This document shows positions 1 to 8,693 of a DNA stretch of 64,000 bases, in pieces. How positions within the stretch are numbered: position 1 is the first letter of the stretch; every line of letters begins with the position of its first letter. The position numbers and the translations under genes were made by a program. The stretch covers positions 3,162,001 through 3,226,000 of the forward strand of contig NZ_CP047898.1 of the NCBI RefSeq assembly GCF_009911795.1, written 5' to 3'. The stretch is from Pseudarthrobacter psychrotolerans (GTDB lineage: Bacteria > Actinomycetota > Actinomycetes > Actinomycetales > Micrococcaceae). The notes under the pieces were generated by a model. It worked only from the letters and a program-made list of their open reading frames with translations. It was not told the origin of the DNA and made no database searches.

Positions 1-224
1 GTCGGCGTCGTCCCCTTCATCCCCCAGCACCCCCGCGAGCGCGTGCAGCAGCGTTGACTTACCGGCGCCCGAGGGGCCCAGCAGCAGCACCCGCTCGCCG
101 GGAGCGATGTCGAGGTCGAGCCCATGCACGGCGGGGCGGAACGTCCGGCATGCCGCCAGCCCCAACCACGGGCGGACACCGCGGCGGGGCGCACTCCGGA
201 AGGGCCGGCGTCGGAAGCGGTCAT
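1..224 (-). CDS. ECF/ABC transporter ATPase, N-terminal part (YkoD/ThiX-like), cut by window edge and frameshifted
   Basis: This is the N-terminal part of an ABC-type ATPase, the energy-coupling subunit expected beside a YkoE substrate-binding component. The Walker A motif GPSGAGKST reads on the minus strand near 55-80, followed by LLHALAG. The ATG at 224 overlaps the ykoE stop (ATGA), which marks translational coupling in one operon under the TPP riboswitch. The frame of the ATG does not connect with the Walker A frame. Adding one C to the minus-strand CCCC run (about 133-136) restores the sequence [11 protein letters not shown]. The gene runs off the left edge, so the signature and Walker B motifs cannot be seen. 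The family assignment rests on Walker A plus the YkoE neighbour. Confidence 0.75.
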   Translation of the reverse strand, partial: MTASDAGPSGVRPAAVSARGWGWRHAGRSAPPCMGSTSTSLPASGCCCWAPRAPVSQRCCTRSRGCWGMKGTTP

Positions 225-874
225 CAGTTGAAGACGGGCTCCGAAGCTGCCTTCCGGGACGCGAACGAGCTCAGCACGCCGGTCCTGGCCAGGCCGCGGG
301 TGGCGATCCAGGACAAGGCGCCCGCTATCACTGCGCCGGAGATGGTGCAGAACACGATGTACGCGAGCTTGTCGGCGGGCTCGTAGGCGATGTTCCAGCC
401 CCACGGCAGGAAGGAGTCATTGAGGCCGCAGAACAGTCCGGCGCCGGCACCGGCCAGCAGCGCGGCGATGAGGCTGTACTTCTGGTGCAGGAAGGACTTG
501 AACCGGAAGTTGCCGTACACCAGCAGGAAGAACACCAGTTCGGCGCCCAGGCCCTGCAGGATTCCGGAGATCAGCACCGTGGCGCCGTACTGCGAGCCCA
601 TGATGAGCTCGCCGGTGGCGGCCACCGCTTCGCAGAAGAGCGCCGCGCCGGGCTTGCGGACGATGAGCATCCCCAGCACTGCCGGGATCATCCAGCCGCC
701 GGCGATCAGGCCGGTCAGCGGGGGGTACACGGCGTTCATGGGGGCGGAAATGATGCCGGCGCCCTGGGACCAGGCCCAGAAGATGACGCCGCCGGTGATG
801 GCGATGAGCGCCGCCACCACGATATCGACAACACGCCAGGTATTGCCGGTCTTTTTAGTTGCTGCAGTTGTCAT
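224..874 (-). CDS. ykoE: ECF transporter S component, YkoE family (thiamine/HMP uptake)
   Basis: This is a 216-residue integral membrane protein with about six hydrophobic segments. It matches the YkoE family of substrate-capture components for thiamine or its hydroxymethylpyrimidine precursor. The start ATG at 874 is chosen because AGGAGG lies 6-7 bases upstream; longer in-frame starts would run back through the riboswitch. A TPP riboswitch precedes it at 954-1070 and the ATPase gene overlaps its stop codon, giving the usual riboswitch-ykoE-ykoD order. Expression should fall when thiamine pyrophosphate is abundant. The riboswitch supports the substrate class; whether thiamine or HMP is carried is inferred. 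Confidence 0.88.
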   Translation of the reverse strand: MTTAATKKTGNTWRVVDIVVAALIAITGGVIFWAWSQGAGIISAPMNAVYPPLTGLIAGGWMIPAVLGMLIVRKPGAALFCEAVAATGELIMGSQYGATVLISGILQGLGAELVFFLLVYGNFRFKSFLHQKYSLIAALLAGAGAGLFCGLNDSFLPWGWNIAYEPADKLAYIVFCTISGAVIAGALSWIATRGLARTGVLSSFASRKAASEPVFN

Positions 875-953
875 TCGGTCCTCCTGAGGAACAGGAGGGG
901 AAAGCGCCCGGCGTGCGGCGCTGCCGCCGTTTCCGGACACTTCGAGAACTCGA

Positions 954-1070
954 CTCCCTTGCGCCGGTACTAACCGGATCAGGTTCGAGGGTCTGCGGCT
1001 GTCCGCACTCTCAGCGCCCGCCTGCGGTCTCCCTGGCAATGCCAGTGATGTCCGACGGCGGCGCTCCCCT
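954..1070 (-). promoter_or_regulatory. TPP (THI-box) riboswitch
   Basis: On the minus strand the conserved elements occur in order: AGGGGAGC at the 5' end (about 1070), GCGCTGAGAG, then ACCCTCGAACCTGATC and a closing AAGGGAGT near 954. These are the P1/P2/P3 and pyrophosphate-sensor landmarks of the THI-box. It sits 80 bp upstream of ykoE in the same orientation, so it should control thiamine or HMP uptake. An anti-RBS or terminator switch could not be decided by eye. Confidence 0.95.
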
Positions 1071-1135
1071 GTCGTAATAAATCTGCCCTGATGGGCGTGT
1101 CCAGTTTACACCGCGGTCGGGGTAGATTGTGGGCC

Positions 1136-1678
1136 ATGACTGCCATCAACCCGACTGTGACTGCGTTCAATCCCGATTCGACGGTGCCCCAGCCGGCGGG
1201 GCTGCTGGAGGCCCTGATCGCCCGCATCGAAGCCGAGATCAGGGAGCTGCAGTTTCCCCGTTTCACCAAGGACGATTCCCTCAACCTGGGGCTGCTGCTC
1301 GTTGAGCTCGGCAAGAGCCGGCGGCTGCCCATCGCGATCGACATCACCAAGGGTGACCAGGTCCTGTTCCATGTGGCCCTGGACGGCGCCACGCCGGACA
1401 ACGAGCACTGGATCCGGGCCAAGCAGCGCACCGCCGCCAGGTATGAGATCCCGTCGTTGCTGGTGGGCCTCCGCGGCAGGCTGCACGGTGGCCGGATCGA
1501 GGACCACGGCTGGTTCGACGAGTCCACCTACGCCCCGCACGGCGGCTGCTTCCCGGTCTACGTCGCCGGCGTGGGCGCCGTGGCCACGGTGACGGTCTCG
1601 GGCTTGCCCCAGCAGCAGGACCACGATCTCGTGGTGGAAGCCCTGCGGGAGATTCTGGAGTCCATGCAGCCGGGTTAG
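1136..1678 (+). CDS. UPF0303 / heme-degrading-domain (GlcG/HbpS-like) protein
   Basis: This 180-residue cytosolic protein resembles the UPF0303 family, related to the GlcG/HbpS fold and often named heme-degrading domain protein. Visible family features are the block LPIAIDITKGDQVLFHVALD and the glycine-rich PHGGCFPVYVAGVGAVATVTVSGL near the C-terminus. The ATG at 1136 is preferred over an ATG 45 bases upstream because the protein family begins close to it. It stands alone, divergent from the riboswitch operon and followed by DUF4235. The biochemical role is not settled for the family. Confidence 0.8.
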   Translation: MTAINPTVTAFNPDSTVPQPAGLLEALIARIEAEIRELQFPRFTKDDSLNLGLLLVELGKSRRLPIAIDITKGDQVLFHVALDGATPDNEHWIRAKQRTAARYEIPSLLVGLRGRLHGGRIEDHGWFDESTYAPHGGCFPVYVAGVGAVATVTVSGLPQQQDHDLVVEALREILESMQPG

Positions 1679-1719
1679 GCTAAAGACAGTCCCGGATCCG
1701 CTCATAAGGAGTTCAACGA

Positions 1720-1983
1720 ATGAACCTGTTCATCAAGCTGCTCGGCACTGCAATCAGCCTCGGCGCCGGATTCGTCGGCACCAAGATGGTGAATACCGTG
1801 TGGGAAAAGTCCACCGGCAACAAGCCCCCCACCGGCAAGGACGAAGACACCCCCACGAGCCTCCGCTCGGCGCTGACGTTCGCGCTCATTTCGGCCTCGG
1901 TCAGCACCATCATCCAGGTGCTCGCCAACCGCGGCACGCAGCGGGCCATCAGCCGCTTCGCCAAGTCCCAGGACATCGTCTAA
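1720..1983 (+). CDS. DUF4235 small membrane protein
   Basis: This 87-residue protein has two hydrophobic segments, at residues 5-22 and about 50-68, joined by a charged, Lys/Pro-rich loop. This is the DUF4235 layout, common in actinobacteria and of unknown function. AAGGAG lies about 7 bases before the ATG. It is convergent with the Mrp operon, with only about 33 bp between stop codons. Confidence 0.85.
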   Translation: MNLFIKLLGTAISLGAGFVGTKMVNTVWEKSTGNKPPTGKDEDTPTSLRSALTFALISASVSTIIQVLANRGTQRAISRFAKSQDIV

Positions 1984-2016
1984 CCCTGGCGAGTGGTCCG
2001 GCGGTGGGTGACGCGC

Positions 2017-2439
2017 TTAGTCCCGCCGGCCGCCGTCGGACGCTTCATCCCTGGCGGACTCATCCCGGGCCGATTGTGCCGCCTTCTGAACCACGGCGTC
2101 GAGTTCATCGGAGCTGAGCAGCTCGCGGTGCAGGTGCTTGGTGCGGTAGCCGGCGCGGCCCACCATATGGGCGGAAACCGGCACGGTCAGCAGCTGGAAA
2201 ATCCAGGCCACCAGCAGCACCGGCCACACCCACCAGGTGCGCATCTGGAGGCCGATGGCCGCCAGGAGGAGGAACAGTCCCAGCACCTGGGGCTTGGTGG
2301 CCGCGTGCATGCGGCTGAGCAGGTCCGGGAAGCGGAGCAGCCCGACGGCGGCGGCGAGCGACATGAGGGCACCCACCACCAGGAATACCGCCGACACGGT
2401 ATCAATGACGCTATCAACCACGCTGGCCTCAGGATTCAT
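2017..2439 (-). CDS. mnhG: Mrp Na+/H+ antiporter subunit G
   Basis: This is the smallest membrane part of the Mrp (Mnh) Na+/H+ antiporter, 140 residues with three hydrophobic segments and the MnhG signature region VGLLRFPDLLSRMHAATKPQVLG. The ATG at 2439 lies inside the end of mnhF, an 11-bp overlap. The C-terminus is a charged tail rich in Asp and Arg. It is the last gene of mnhACDEFG and shares its promoter, which lies upstream of 8499. Confidence 0.92.
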   Translation of the reverse strand: MNPEASVVDSVIDTVSAVFLVVGALMSLAAAVGLLRFPDLLSRMHAATKPQVLGLFLLLAAIGLQMRTWWVWPVLLVAWIFQLLTVPVSAHMVGRAGYRTKHLHRELLSSDELDAVVQKAAQSARDESARDEASDGGRRD

Positions 2440-2707
2440 TGGCTTGCTCCCGCCGGTCGGCCACGAAGCGGGCAACGGTCACTGACCCGATGAAGCCGAC
2501 GATGGACAGCGCCACCAGCAGCATCAGGTTGTTCAGGTGCCGGTTGACGGCCATGTCGATGCACAGGGCCGCGCCGAGGATAGCGAGCAGGACATCGGAG
2601 GCCAGCACCCTGTCCAGCAGCGACGGGCCGCGGGAGATCCTGATGATGGCTCCTACCGCTGCCAGCGAAAGAATGACTGCCGTGACAGCCAGGACGGTCT
2701 GCATCAT
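2429..2707 (-). CDS. mnhF: Mrp Na+/H+ antiporter subunit F
   Basis: This 92-residue protein has three transmembrane segments. The MnhF hallmark RISRGPSLLDRVLASDVL stands around residues 24-41. It overlaps mnhE by 4 bp and mnhG by 11 bp, so it is translationally coupled to both. It has no independent function and works in the hetero-oligomeric antiporter that exports Na+ and supports pH homeostasis. Confidence 0.93.
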   Translation of the reverse strand: MMQTVLAVTAVILSLAAVGAIIRISRGPSLLDRVLASDVLLAILGAALCIDMAVNRHLNNLMLLVALSIVGFIGSVTVARFVADRREQANES

Positions 2708-3249
2708 GCTGCGGTCTCCTGCCGGATTGCTTCGAGTTCTTCGCGGGTGCCCATGATCCTGATCAGGCCCGCTTCGATGGAGCGGACTTCCTTGCGCAGG
2801 TTCTCGACCTCATCCGGGCTGCTGACGTTGAGCGCGTGGAGGTAGAGGGTGGACGTTGACCGGTCCACTTCCACCACCAGGGAGCCCGGGATCAGCGAGA
2901 TCACGTGCCCGGTGGCGGTGACCACCAGGTCCTGGTGGCTCCGCAACGGCACTGCGATGACGGCGTTGACCACCCGCGGGCCGCGGACAGTAGCCAGATA
3001 CATGACCTCGACGCTGGCTGCCGCCACCCTGCCCAGGAAACGCAGGGCAAAAGGAACGGCGTGAAGAATGTTGAAACGGCCACTGAGTTCCACTGGCGGC
3101 AGGTAGAACATCCGGGCCACAAGTACGGCCAGCAACGCGCCGAAGAGCAGGTTGCCGGGGCTGAAGTCCTGCCACAGGGCGCCCCAGACAATCACCAGCC
3201 ATACCAGCAGTGGCAGCTCCTGGCGCAGGGAAATCCGCCGGCGGCTCAT
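2704..3249 (-). CDS. mnhE: Mrp Na+/H+ antiporter subunit E
   Basis: This 181-residue protein has two N-terminal hydrophobic segments and a soluble C-terminal half. The family motif is visible as VRSHQDL-type sequence (PLRSHQDLVVTATGHVISLIPGSLVVEVD) in the middle, with LYLHALNV after it. It starts within the last codons of mnhD (ATGA-type overlap) and overlaps mnhF by 4 bp. Confidence 0.92.
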   Translation of the reverse strand: MSRRRISLRQELPLLVWLVIVWGALWQDFSPGNLLFGALLAVLVARMFYLPPVELSGRFNILHAVPFALRFLGRVAAASVEVMYLATVRGPRVVNAVIAVPLRSHQDLVVTATGHVISLIPGSLVVEVDRSTSTLYLHALNVSSPDEVENLRKEVRSIEAGLIRIMGTREELEAIRQETAA

Positions 3250-4853
3250 TTGCCCCCTCCGTCTTTCAAGGCCAGCGGGGGAACGGGGGCGTCCTCACCG
3301 AGTACGGCCTGGATGTAGGCGGACCTGTCCAGCATTTCGTGGGCGGCCTGGTCCGAGAGTCTGAACAGCGGGCCGGCGAAGACCGTGAGTGACACGCCCA
3401 GGACCACCAGGCCCAGGGTTGAGCCCACCATGGTGCGGGGCAGCAGTGTGACGTTCTTGCGGCCGGCCCGGCTGCCGGTGTCCGAATCCTCAGGCTTAGC
3501 GAGCAGGACGGGATCCGGGTGCTCGGCGTCCGAGGGCTTGCGCCAGAACGCGCGGTTCCAGACCCTCGCCACGGCCAGCAGGGTCAGGAGGCTGGTGACC
3601 ACGCCGCCGATCACCAGGGCGTAGGCCAGGGGCGTACCCAGTTCGATGCCCGCCTGGATGAGCCCCACCTTCCCCAGGAACCCGGAGAACGGCGGGATCC
3701 CGGCCAGGTTCATGGCGGGGATGAAGAAGAGCAGCGCCAGCATGGGTGACAGCTTGGCCAGTCCTGCCAGCCGGTCCACGGAGGAGCTGCCGCCACGGCG
3801 TTCGATCAGGCCCGTGACCAGGAACAGGCTGGTCTGGATGGTGATGTGGTGGGCCACGTAGAACACGGCAGCGCCCAGCCCTGCCACCGAGGACATGGCC
3901 AGGCCAAACACCATGTAACCGATGTGGCTGACCAGGGTGAAGGACAACAGACGTTTGATGTCGCTCTGGGCCAGGGCGCCAAGGATTCCCACCACCATGG
4001 TCAGCAATGCCGCCACCATGAGCGGGGTGTTCAGGCTGTCCCCGGGGAAGAGCAGGGTCTCCGTGCGCACCATCGCATAGACACCGACTTTGGTCAGCAG
4101 GCCGGCGAACACTGCCGTGACCGGCGCCGGCGCTGTGGGGTAGGAGTCAGGCAGCCAGAACGAGAGCGGGAACACGGCCGCCTTGATACCGAAGGCCACC
4201 AGGAGCATGACGTGGAGCAGGGTCCGGGTTCCCTCGTCCAGGTCAGCGAGCTTGATGGCCAGATCGGCCATGTTCACGGTTCCGGTGGCGCCGTAGACCA
4301 TGGCGATGGAGATCAGGAACAGCACCGAGGACACTACCGAGACCACCACGTAGGTGACGCCGGCGCGGATGCGGGGGCCGGTTCCGCCCAGTGTCATCAG
4401 CACATAGCTTGCCGTCAGCAGGATCTCGAAGCCGACGTAGAGGTTGAACAGGTCCCCGGACAGGAACGCGTTGGACACCCCGGCCACCAGGATCAGGTAG
4501 GTGGGGTGGAAGATCGACACCGGCGCGTCCTGGTCGCCGTCGGCCATGCCTTGCCCTGTTGCGTAGACCAGCACCGCGAGGCTGATAGCCGACGACACCA
4601 CGAGCATGAGGGACGAGAACTGGTCCACCACCATCGTGATGCCCCACGGCGGAAGCCAGCCACCGAGGTTCACGGCGGCGGTTCCGCCGTCCCACACCGA
4701 AGCGAGCAGGAAGCACTCCAGCAGGAGCGTCAGGGACAGGACGGCGATGCTCACGGCGCGCTGGGCGCGGGAGTGCCGGATCAGCAGGAAGGCAAGGGCG
4801 GCGCCGAAGATGGGAAGTACGACGGCGAGCGGGGCAAAGCTTGCGATGTTCAC
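3246..4853 (-). CDS. mnhD: Mrp Na+/H+ antiporter subunit D (proton-translocating, NuoN-like)
   Basis: This 535-residue protein is homologous to the complex I antiporter-like subunits, with about 14 hydrophobic segments. Characteristic regions include FNLYVGFEILLTASYVLMTLG and KAAVFPLSFWLPDSYPTAPAPVTAVFAGLLTKVGVYA, the latter carrying conserved Lys residues of the proton path. Its start overlaps the mnhC stop by 4 bp. The C-terminal 100 residues are longer and more charged than in compact homologues. Confidence 0.94.
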   Translation of the reverse strand: MNIASFAPLAVVLPIFGAALAFLLIRHSRAQRAVSIAVLSLTLLLECFLLASVWDGGTAAVNLGGWLPPWGITMVVDQFSSLMLVVSSAISLAVLVYATGQGMADGDQDAPVSIFHPTYLILVAGVSNAFLSGDLFNLYVGFEILLTASYVLMTLGGTGPRIRAGVTYVVVSVVSSVLFLISIAMVYGATGTVNMADLAIKLADLDEGTRTLLHVMLLVAFGIKAAVFPLSFWLPDSYPTAPAPVTAVFAGLLTKVGVYAMVRTETLLFPGDSLNTPLMVAALLTMVVGILGALAQSDIKRLLSFTLVSHIGYMVFGLAMSSVAGLGAAVFYVAHHITIQTSLFLVTGLIERRGGSSSVDRLAGLAKLSPMLALLFFIPAMNLAGIPPFSGFLGKVGLIQAGIELGTPLAYALVIGGVVTSLLTLLAVARVWNRAFWRKPSDAEHPDPVLLAKPEDSDTGSRAGRKNVTLLPRTMVGSTLGLVVLGVSLTVFAGPLFRLSDQAAHEMLDRSAYIQAVLGEDAPVPPLALKDGGGK

Positions 4854-5443
4854 TTCACACCTCCTTCGGGACCAGGGGTTACGTTCTGCGAGCCGGGTTG
4901 CTCTTCAGCGGCAGCATCCGCGGCGGGAATCTCCTTGGCACCGGCCGTGACAGAATCCCCGGCCGTTTCCGGACCGTCCCCGGCAGTGGCGTGGTCCGAG
5001 ACGGCGCTCCCGTCGCTGCCCAGCATGGTCAGGGGAAACTCGGAAGTTTCGGCCGGGATCGGGGCATCGTCCTCGGCGTCGAAGCGGGGCGTCTCGGCGA
5101 CGCGGAGGTCCTCGACGTCGTCCTGGATCTCATCCTGGCGGGCCAGGACCCACGTGCGGTAAATGATGCCGAGCATAAAGGCCGTCACGGCGAAGGAGAT
5201 CACGATCGACGTGAGGATCAGGGCCTGCGGAAGCGGGTCCGCGTACTCCTGGGCGCCGGTGTCCTTGTTGTACAGGGGCGCCAGGCCGGCATAGCCGCCG
5301 GTGGCCAGGATCAGCAGGTTGGTGGCGTTGGCCAGCAGCATCAGCCCCAGCAGCACCCGGGTGAGGCTGCGTTCCAGGATCAGGTAGATGCCGCACGCAT
5401 ACAGGGCACCCATCACGGTCAGCAGGGTCAGGTTGACGCTCAT
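4850..5443 (-). CDS. mnhC: Mrp Na+/H+ antiporter subunit C, with extended acidic tail
   Basis: The first ~115 residues form the NuoK-like MnhC core with three transmembrane segments and the ANATNLLIL region. The protein is 197 residues where the core family is about 110-125. The extra ~80 residues are Ala/Glu/Asp/Pro-rich, soluble and probably disordered. The ATG at 5443 overlaps the end of mnhA. The tail is in frame and shows the same codon bias, so it appears to be a lineage-specific extension and not an error. Confidence 0.92.
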   Translation of the reverse strand: MSVNLTLLTVMGALYACGIYLILERSLTRVLLGLMLLANATNLLILATGGYAGLAPLYNKDTGAQEYADPLPQALILTSIVISFAVTAFMLGIIYRTWVLARQDEIQDDVEDLRVAETPRFDAEDDAPIPAETSEFPLTMLGSDGSAVSDHATAGDGPETAGDSVTAGAKEIPAADAAAEEQPGSQNVTPGPEGGVK

Positions 5444-8400
5444 CCTTGGCCCTTCGCGGCGGTTTCGGCGGGGACGCCCACAGGTTCCTGCATTTGGGCA
5501 GCGGCAGGGGCGGCGTCGCTTGGCTGGTCGTCGCTTGGCTGGTCTTCGGCAGGAGCAGTTCTCTGCTCTTCGAAGTGTTCATCGATCTCGGAGCCCAGGC
5601 TGCGGAGCACGTCCAGCACCAAGCCGATGACCACGATGTACACGCCGATGTCGAAGATGGTGGATGTAACGAACTTGATGTCGCCGAACACTGGAAGCCA
5701 GAGTTCGATGATGGCGGTCTGGAATACCTGGCCGCCGAGCAGCAGGGGCACCACCCCGGACGCCGCCGCGGTGGCGAGCCCGATCCCCAGCAGCGTTCCG
5801 GCGCCTACGGGAGTGGCCTCGCGCAGTTCGAACCGGCCGCCGGCCAGGTAGCGGATGGCCAGCGCAAGTCCGGCCGTCAGGCCGCCGGCGAAGCCGCCGC
5901 CGGGCAGGTTGTGGCCGGCCAGGAGGAGGTAGAGCGAGAAGATGATCAGGGAGTGGAAGATCAGGCGCGTGACCACTTCAAAGATGATGGAGCGCCGTTC
6001 CGGTGCCAGCGTGCGCCCGGCCACGATCCAGGCGTCCCGCGCGGAAGCTGCGAATTTGCGGCTAATGGCCAGCGCGGCGGCCTCCCTCGACCCGGGATCC
6101 ACTGCAACCTGGCGGCCTACGCTGCCCTCGGCAATGGTTTCAGAGAGCCTGATCCGGTCGCCGCGGCCGCGGACGAAGATGAGGCTGGCAACACCGGTGG
6201 CAGCCAGGGCAAGGACCGATATTTCACCGAACGTGTCCCAGGCGCGGATGTCCACCAGGGTCACATTGACGATGTTCAGCCCGCCGCCGCCTTCGTAGGC
6301 GAGGCGCGGGAATTCCAGGGACACCGGGACGGCCACGCGGGCGCCCATGGCGTGGATGGCGGCAAAGACCATGGTGACGCCGAACGCCGCCCCGATGATC
6401 ACGCGGATCACCCGGTACTTGCCGCCGGTCCGGTCGCGGAGTTCGGCGGGAAGGCTGCGCATGGCCAGGACAAAGGCCACCAGGATGATGGTTTCCACGA
6501 GCATCTGCGTGAGGGCCAGGTCAGGTGCGCCCTGGAGCGCGAACATCAGGGCGATCCCGTATCCGGTCACGGACACCATCAGCACGGCGAGGAACCGTTT
6601 GTTGGCCTTGACCGCGGCCAGCGCCCCGATCACAATTCCTGCGCCGACCACGGGCTGCAGCGGCGAGTAGGGATCAATGAAGTACAGGTTTTCCGGCAGC
6701 GGCTTGCCCGCCAGCACCATGGCTGTCAGCGGAAGCGCGAACGCCATGCTGAGGATGACGGCGAGGTAGAAGTAGAGGGAACCACGCTGCGTGCGGCCCG
6801 TGATCCAGACAGCGGTGTCGTCCAGGGCGCCGATAGTGAGCTGGTAGATGCGATCGCCGTCGATCCAGCCGGGCACGAAGGACTGCGCGCGGGCCACCAG
6901 GTTTCGTCCGAAGTACATCGCCAGGCCAAGCGCAAACGTGAGGGCGGTCAGCCCCAGGGCGGGGGTGAAACCGTGCCACAGCGCAAGGTGGCCCGCCTGC
7001 TCTGCCGGTGTGCCGGCGTCGCGCGCGGTGGAGGCGAACAGCGCGGCGTAGGGCTGGACCCAGACGTCCACCGGCGCCGGCCAGAGGCCGCAGACCACGC
7101 TGAGGAGGCTGAGGAAGGCCGGGGCTGCCAGGAAGGAAGGCTTGACCGCCTTGAACGTTGTCCGCTCAATCCCGGGTTTCACCGCGAACGCTCCCCACAT
7201 AAAGCGGGCACTATAGGCGAACGTAAGAATGGACCCGAGGACGATGCCCACGAGCACCACCATGCTCCAGGCCTCGCCGTCGGATGCGTGATGGACAAAT
7301 GCTTCCAGGACTGATTCCTTGGCCACGAACCCGGCGAGCAGCGGGACGCCGGCCATCGAGGCGGCACCGATGCCGGCCACAATTCCCAGCGCCCGCGACG
7401 ACTGGAACACGCCGGACAGCTGGCGGATATCGCGGGTCCCGGACTGGTGGTCGATGATGCCCACCACCAGGAACAGGGTGGCCTTGAACAGTCCGTGCGC
7501 CAGGAGCATCGCGAGGCCGGCGAGGGCCGCATCCGGCGTGCCCAGCCCCACCACCATGGTCAGGAAACCCAGTTGGCTGACGGTGCCGTAGGCCAGGATG
7601 AGCTTGATGTCGGTCTGCCGGAGCGCCCGGTAGCCGCCCACCAGCATCGTGGCCAGGCCCAGCCCCAGCACGATGACCTGCCAGTAGGCGGTGTCCGAAA
7701 ATCCCGGAGCGAGCCGTGCCACCAGGTAGATCCCGGCCTTCACCATCGCCGCGGCATGGAGGTACGCGCTCACCGGGGTGGGTGCCGCCATGGCTCCCGG
7801 AAGCCAGAAGTGGAAGGGAACCAGCGCGGACTTGCTGATGGCACCCACCAGGATGAGTACGACGGCGGCGGCAACGATTGCGCCCGTCGGTCCGCTGATC
7901 AGCGTGGGAGCCTGCGCCAGGATCGCCGAGATCCGGTAGGTGCCGGCGCTGTGGCCCAGCATGATCAGGCCCACCAGCATGGCCAGCCCACCGGCGGTGG
8001 TGACCATCAGGGCCTGCAGCGCCGAACGCCGGGCCGCCAGCCTGGTGCGGGCGAAGCCGATCAGCAGATAGGACAGGATGGTGGTGAGTTCCCAGAAAAT
8101 GAACAGCAGGAGAAGATCGTCAGCGATCACCAGGCCGAACATCACTCCGGCGAAGGCGAGGAACTGGGCGCCGAAGCCGCCGAGATCCTGGTCCTTGGGG
8201 CTGAAGTACCGGGCGCAGTAGACGAGTACCAAGGCGCCGACGCCCAGGACGAGGAGCGACATCACCCAGGCAAGGGGATCGAGCCGGAAGGCGAATTCAA
8301 GATCCAGCCCGGGGATCCATGGGAAGACCTCCGAGACCGCGCCGGCGTCGGAGTAGACCGCGCCGTGCTGAAAGAGCAGCCAGGCAAAGGATGCAGCGGG

Positions 8401-8499
8401 CACGGCCGCCAGTGCGTAGAAAGCGTTGCGGCCCCAGGCCCTGAACAGAAATGGCGCCACGGCGGCCACCGCAAAGTGCACGGCAAGGACTGTGATCAC
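5440..8499 (-). CDS. mnhA: Mrp Na+/H+ antiporter subunit A fused to B domain
   Basis: This 1019-residue polytopic protein is the large NuoL-like subunit. The antiporter core covers about residues 1-600 (motifs such as SKSALVPFHFWLPGAMAAPTPVSAYLHAAAMVKAG). The MrpA C-terminal and MnhB domains follow, ending near FHSLIIFSLYLLLAGHNLPGGGFAGGLTAGLALA. No separate mnhB gene exists in the operon, which agrees with the fusion. The start is GTG at 8499. The last ~45 residues are Gln/Pro/Ala-rich. It is the first gene of the operon; the promoter should lie between 8500 and 8693, divergent from the MFS gene. Confidence 0.94.
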   Translation of the reverse strand: MITVLAVHFAVAAVAPFLFRAWGRNAFYALAAVPAASFAWLLFQHGAVYSDAGAVSEVFPWIPGLDLEFAFRLDPLAWVMSLLVLGVGALVLVYCARYFSPKDQDLGGFGAQFLAFAGVMFGLVIADDLLLLFIFWELTTILSYLLIGFARTRLAARRSALQALMVTTAGGLAMLVGLIMLGHSAGTYRISAILAQAPTLISGPTGAIVAAAVVLILVGAISKSALVPFHFWLPGAMAAPTPVSAYLHAAAMVKAGIYLVARLAPGFSDTAYWQVIVLGLGLATMLVGGYRALRQTDIKLILAYGTVSQLGFLTMVVGLGTPDAALAGLAMLLAHGLFKATLFLVVGIIDHQSGTRDIRQLSGVFQSSRALGIVAGIGAASMAGVPLLAGFVAKESVLEAFVHHASDGEAWSMVVLVGIVLGSILTFAYSARFMWGAFAVKPGIERTTFKAVKPSFLAAPAFLSLLSVVCGLWPAPVDVWVQPYAALFASTARDAGTPAEQAGHLALWHGFTPALGLTALTFALGLAMYFGRNLVARAQSFVPGWIDGDRIYQLTIGALDDTAVWITGRTQRGSLYFYLAVILSMAFALPLTAMVLAGKPLPENLYFIDPYSPLQPVVGAGIVIGALAAVKANKRFLAVLMVSVTGYGIALMFALQGAPDLALTQMLVETIILVAFVLAMRSLPAELRDRTGGKYRVIRVIIGAAFGVTMVFAAIHAMGARVAVPVSLEFPRLAYEGGGGLNIVNVTLVDIRAWDTFGEISVLALAATGVASLIFVRGRGDRIRLSETIAEGSVGRQVAVDPGSREAAALAISRKFAASARDAWIVAGRTLAPERRSIIFEVVTRLIFHSLIIFSLYLLLAGHNLPGGGFAGGLTAGLALAIRYLAGGRFELREATPVGAGTLLGIGLATAAASGVVPLLLGGQVFQTAIIELWLPVFGDIKFVTSTIFDIGVYIVVIGLVLDVLRSLGSEIDEHFEEQRTAPAEDQPSDDQPSDAAPAAAQMQEPVGVPAETAAKGQG

Positions 8500-8693
8500 T
8501 GGTGTCTCCGCAACGTCAGGGATTCGATTGTCAAAAAGTTAGGGCAGGCGGTTCATTCGTAAGGTTCGGTGGCCACAGTTTATCAAGGCAGCACTGACGC
8601 TTTTCCCGGACCGGACCACGCCTCCCTGGAATTTCCCGGGTGTCCGGCGTACCATCACCGCCTTGTTCGCCAGGGGCGGATACGATTCAGCCT

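Noticed and set aside
3846..8562. Long open frames on the plus strand opposite mnhA, mnhC and mnhD (up to about 620 codons)
   Set aside because: They are antisense to well-conserved genes, rich in Gly/Arg/His/Gln and without domain similarity; high GC third positions leave the opposite frame open.
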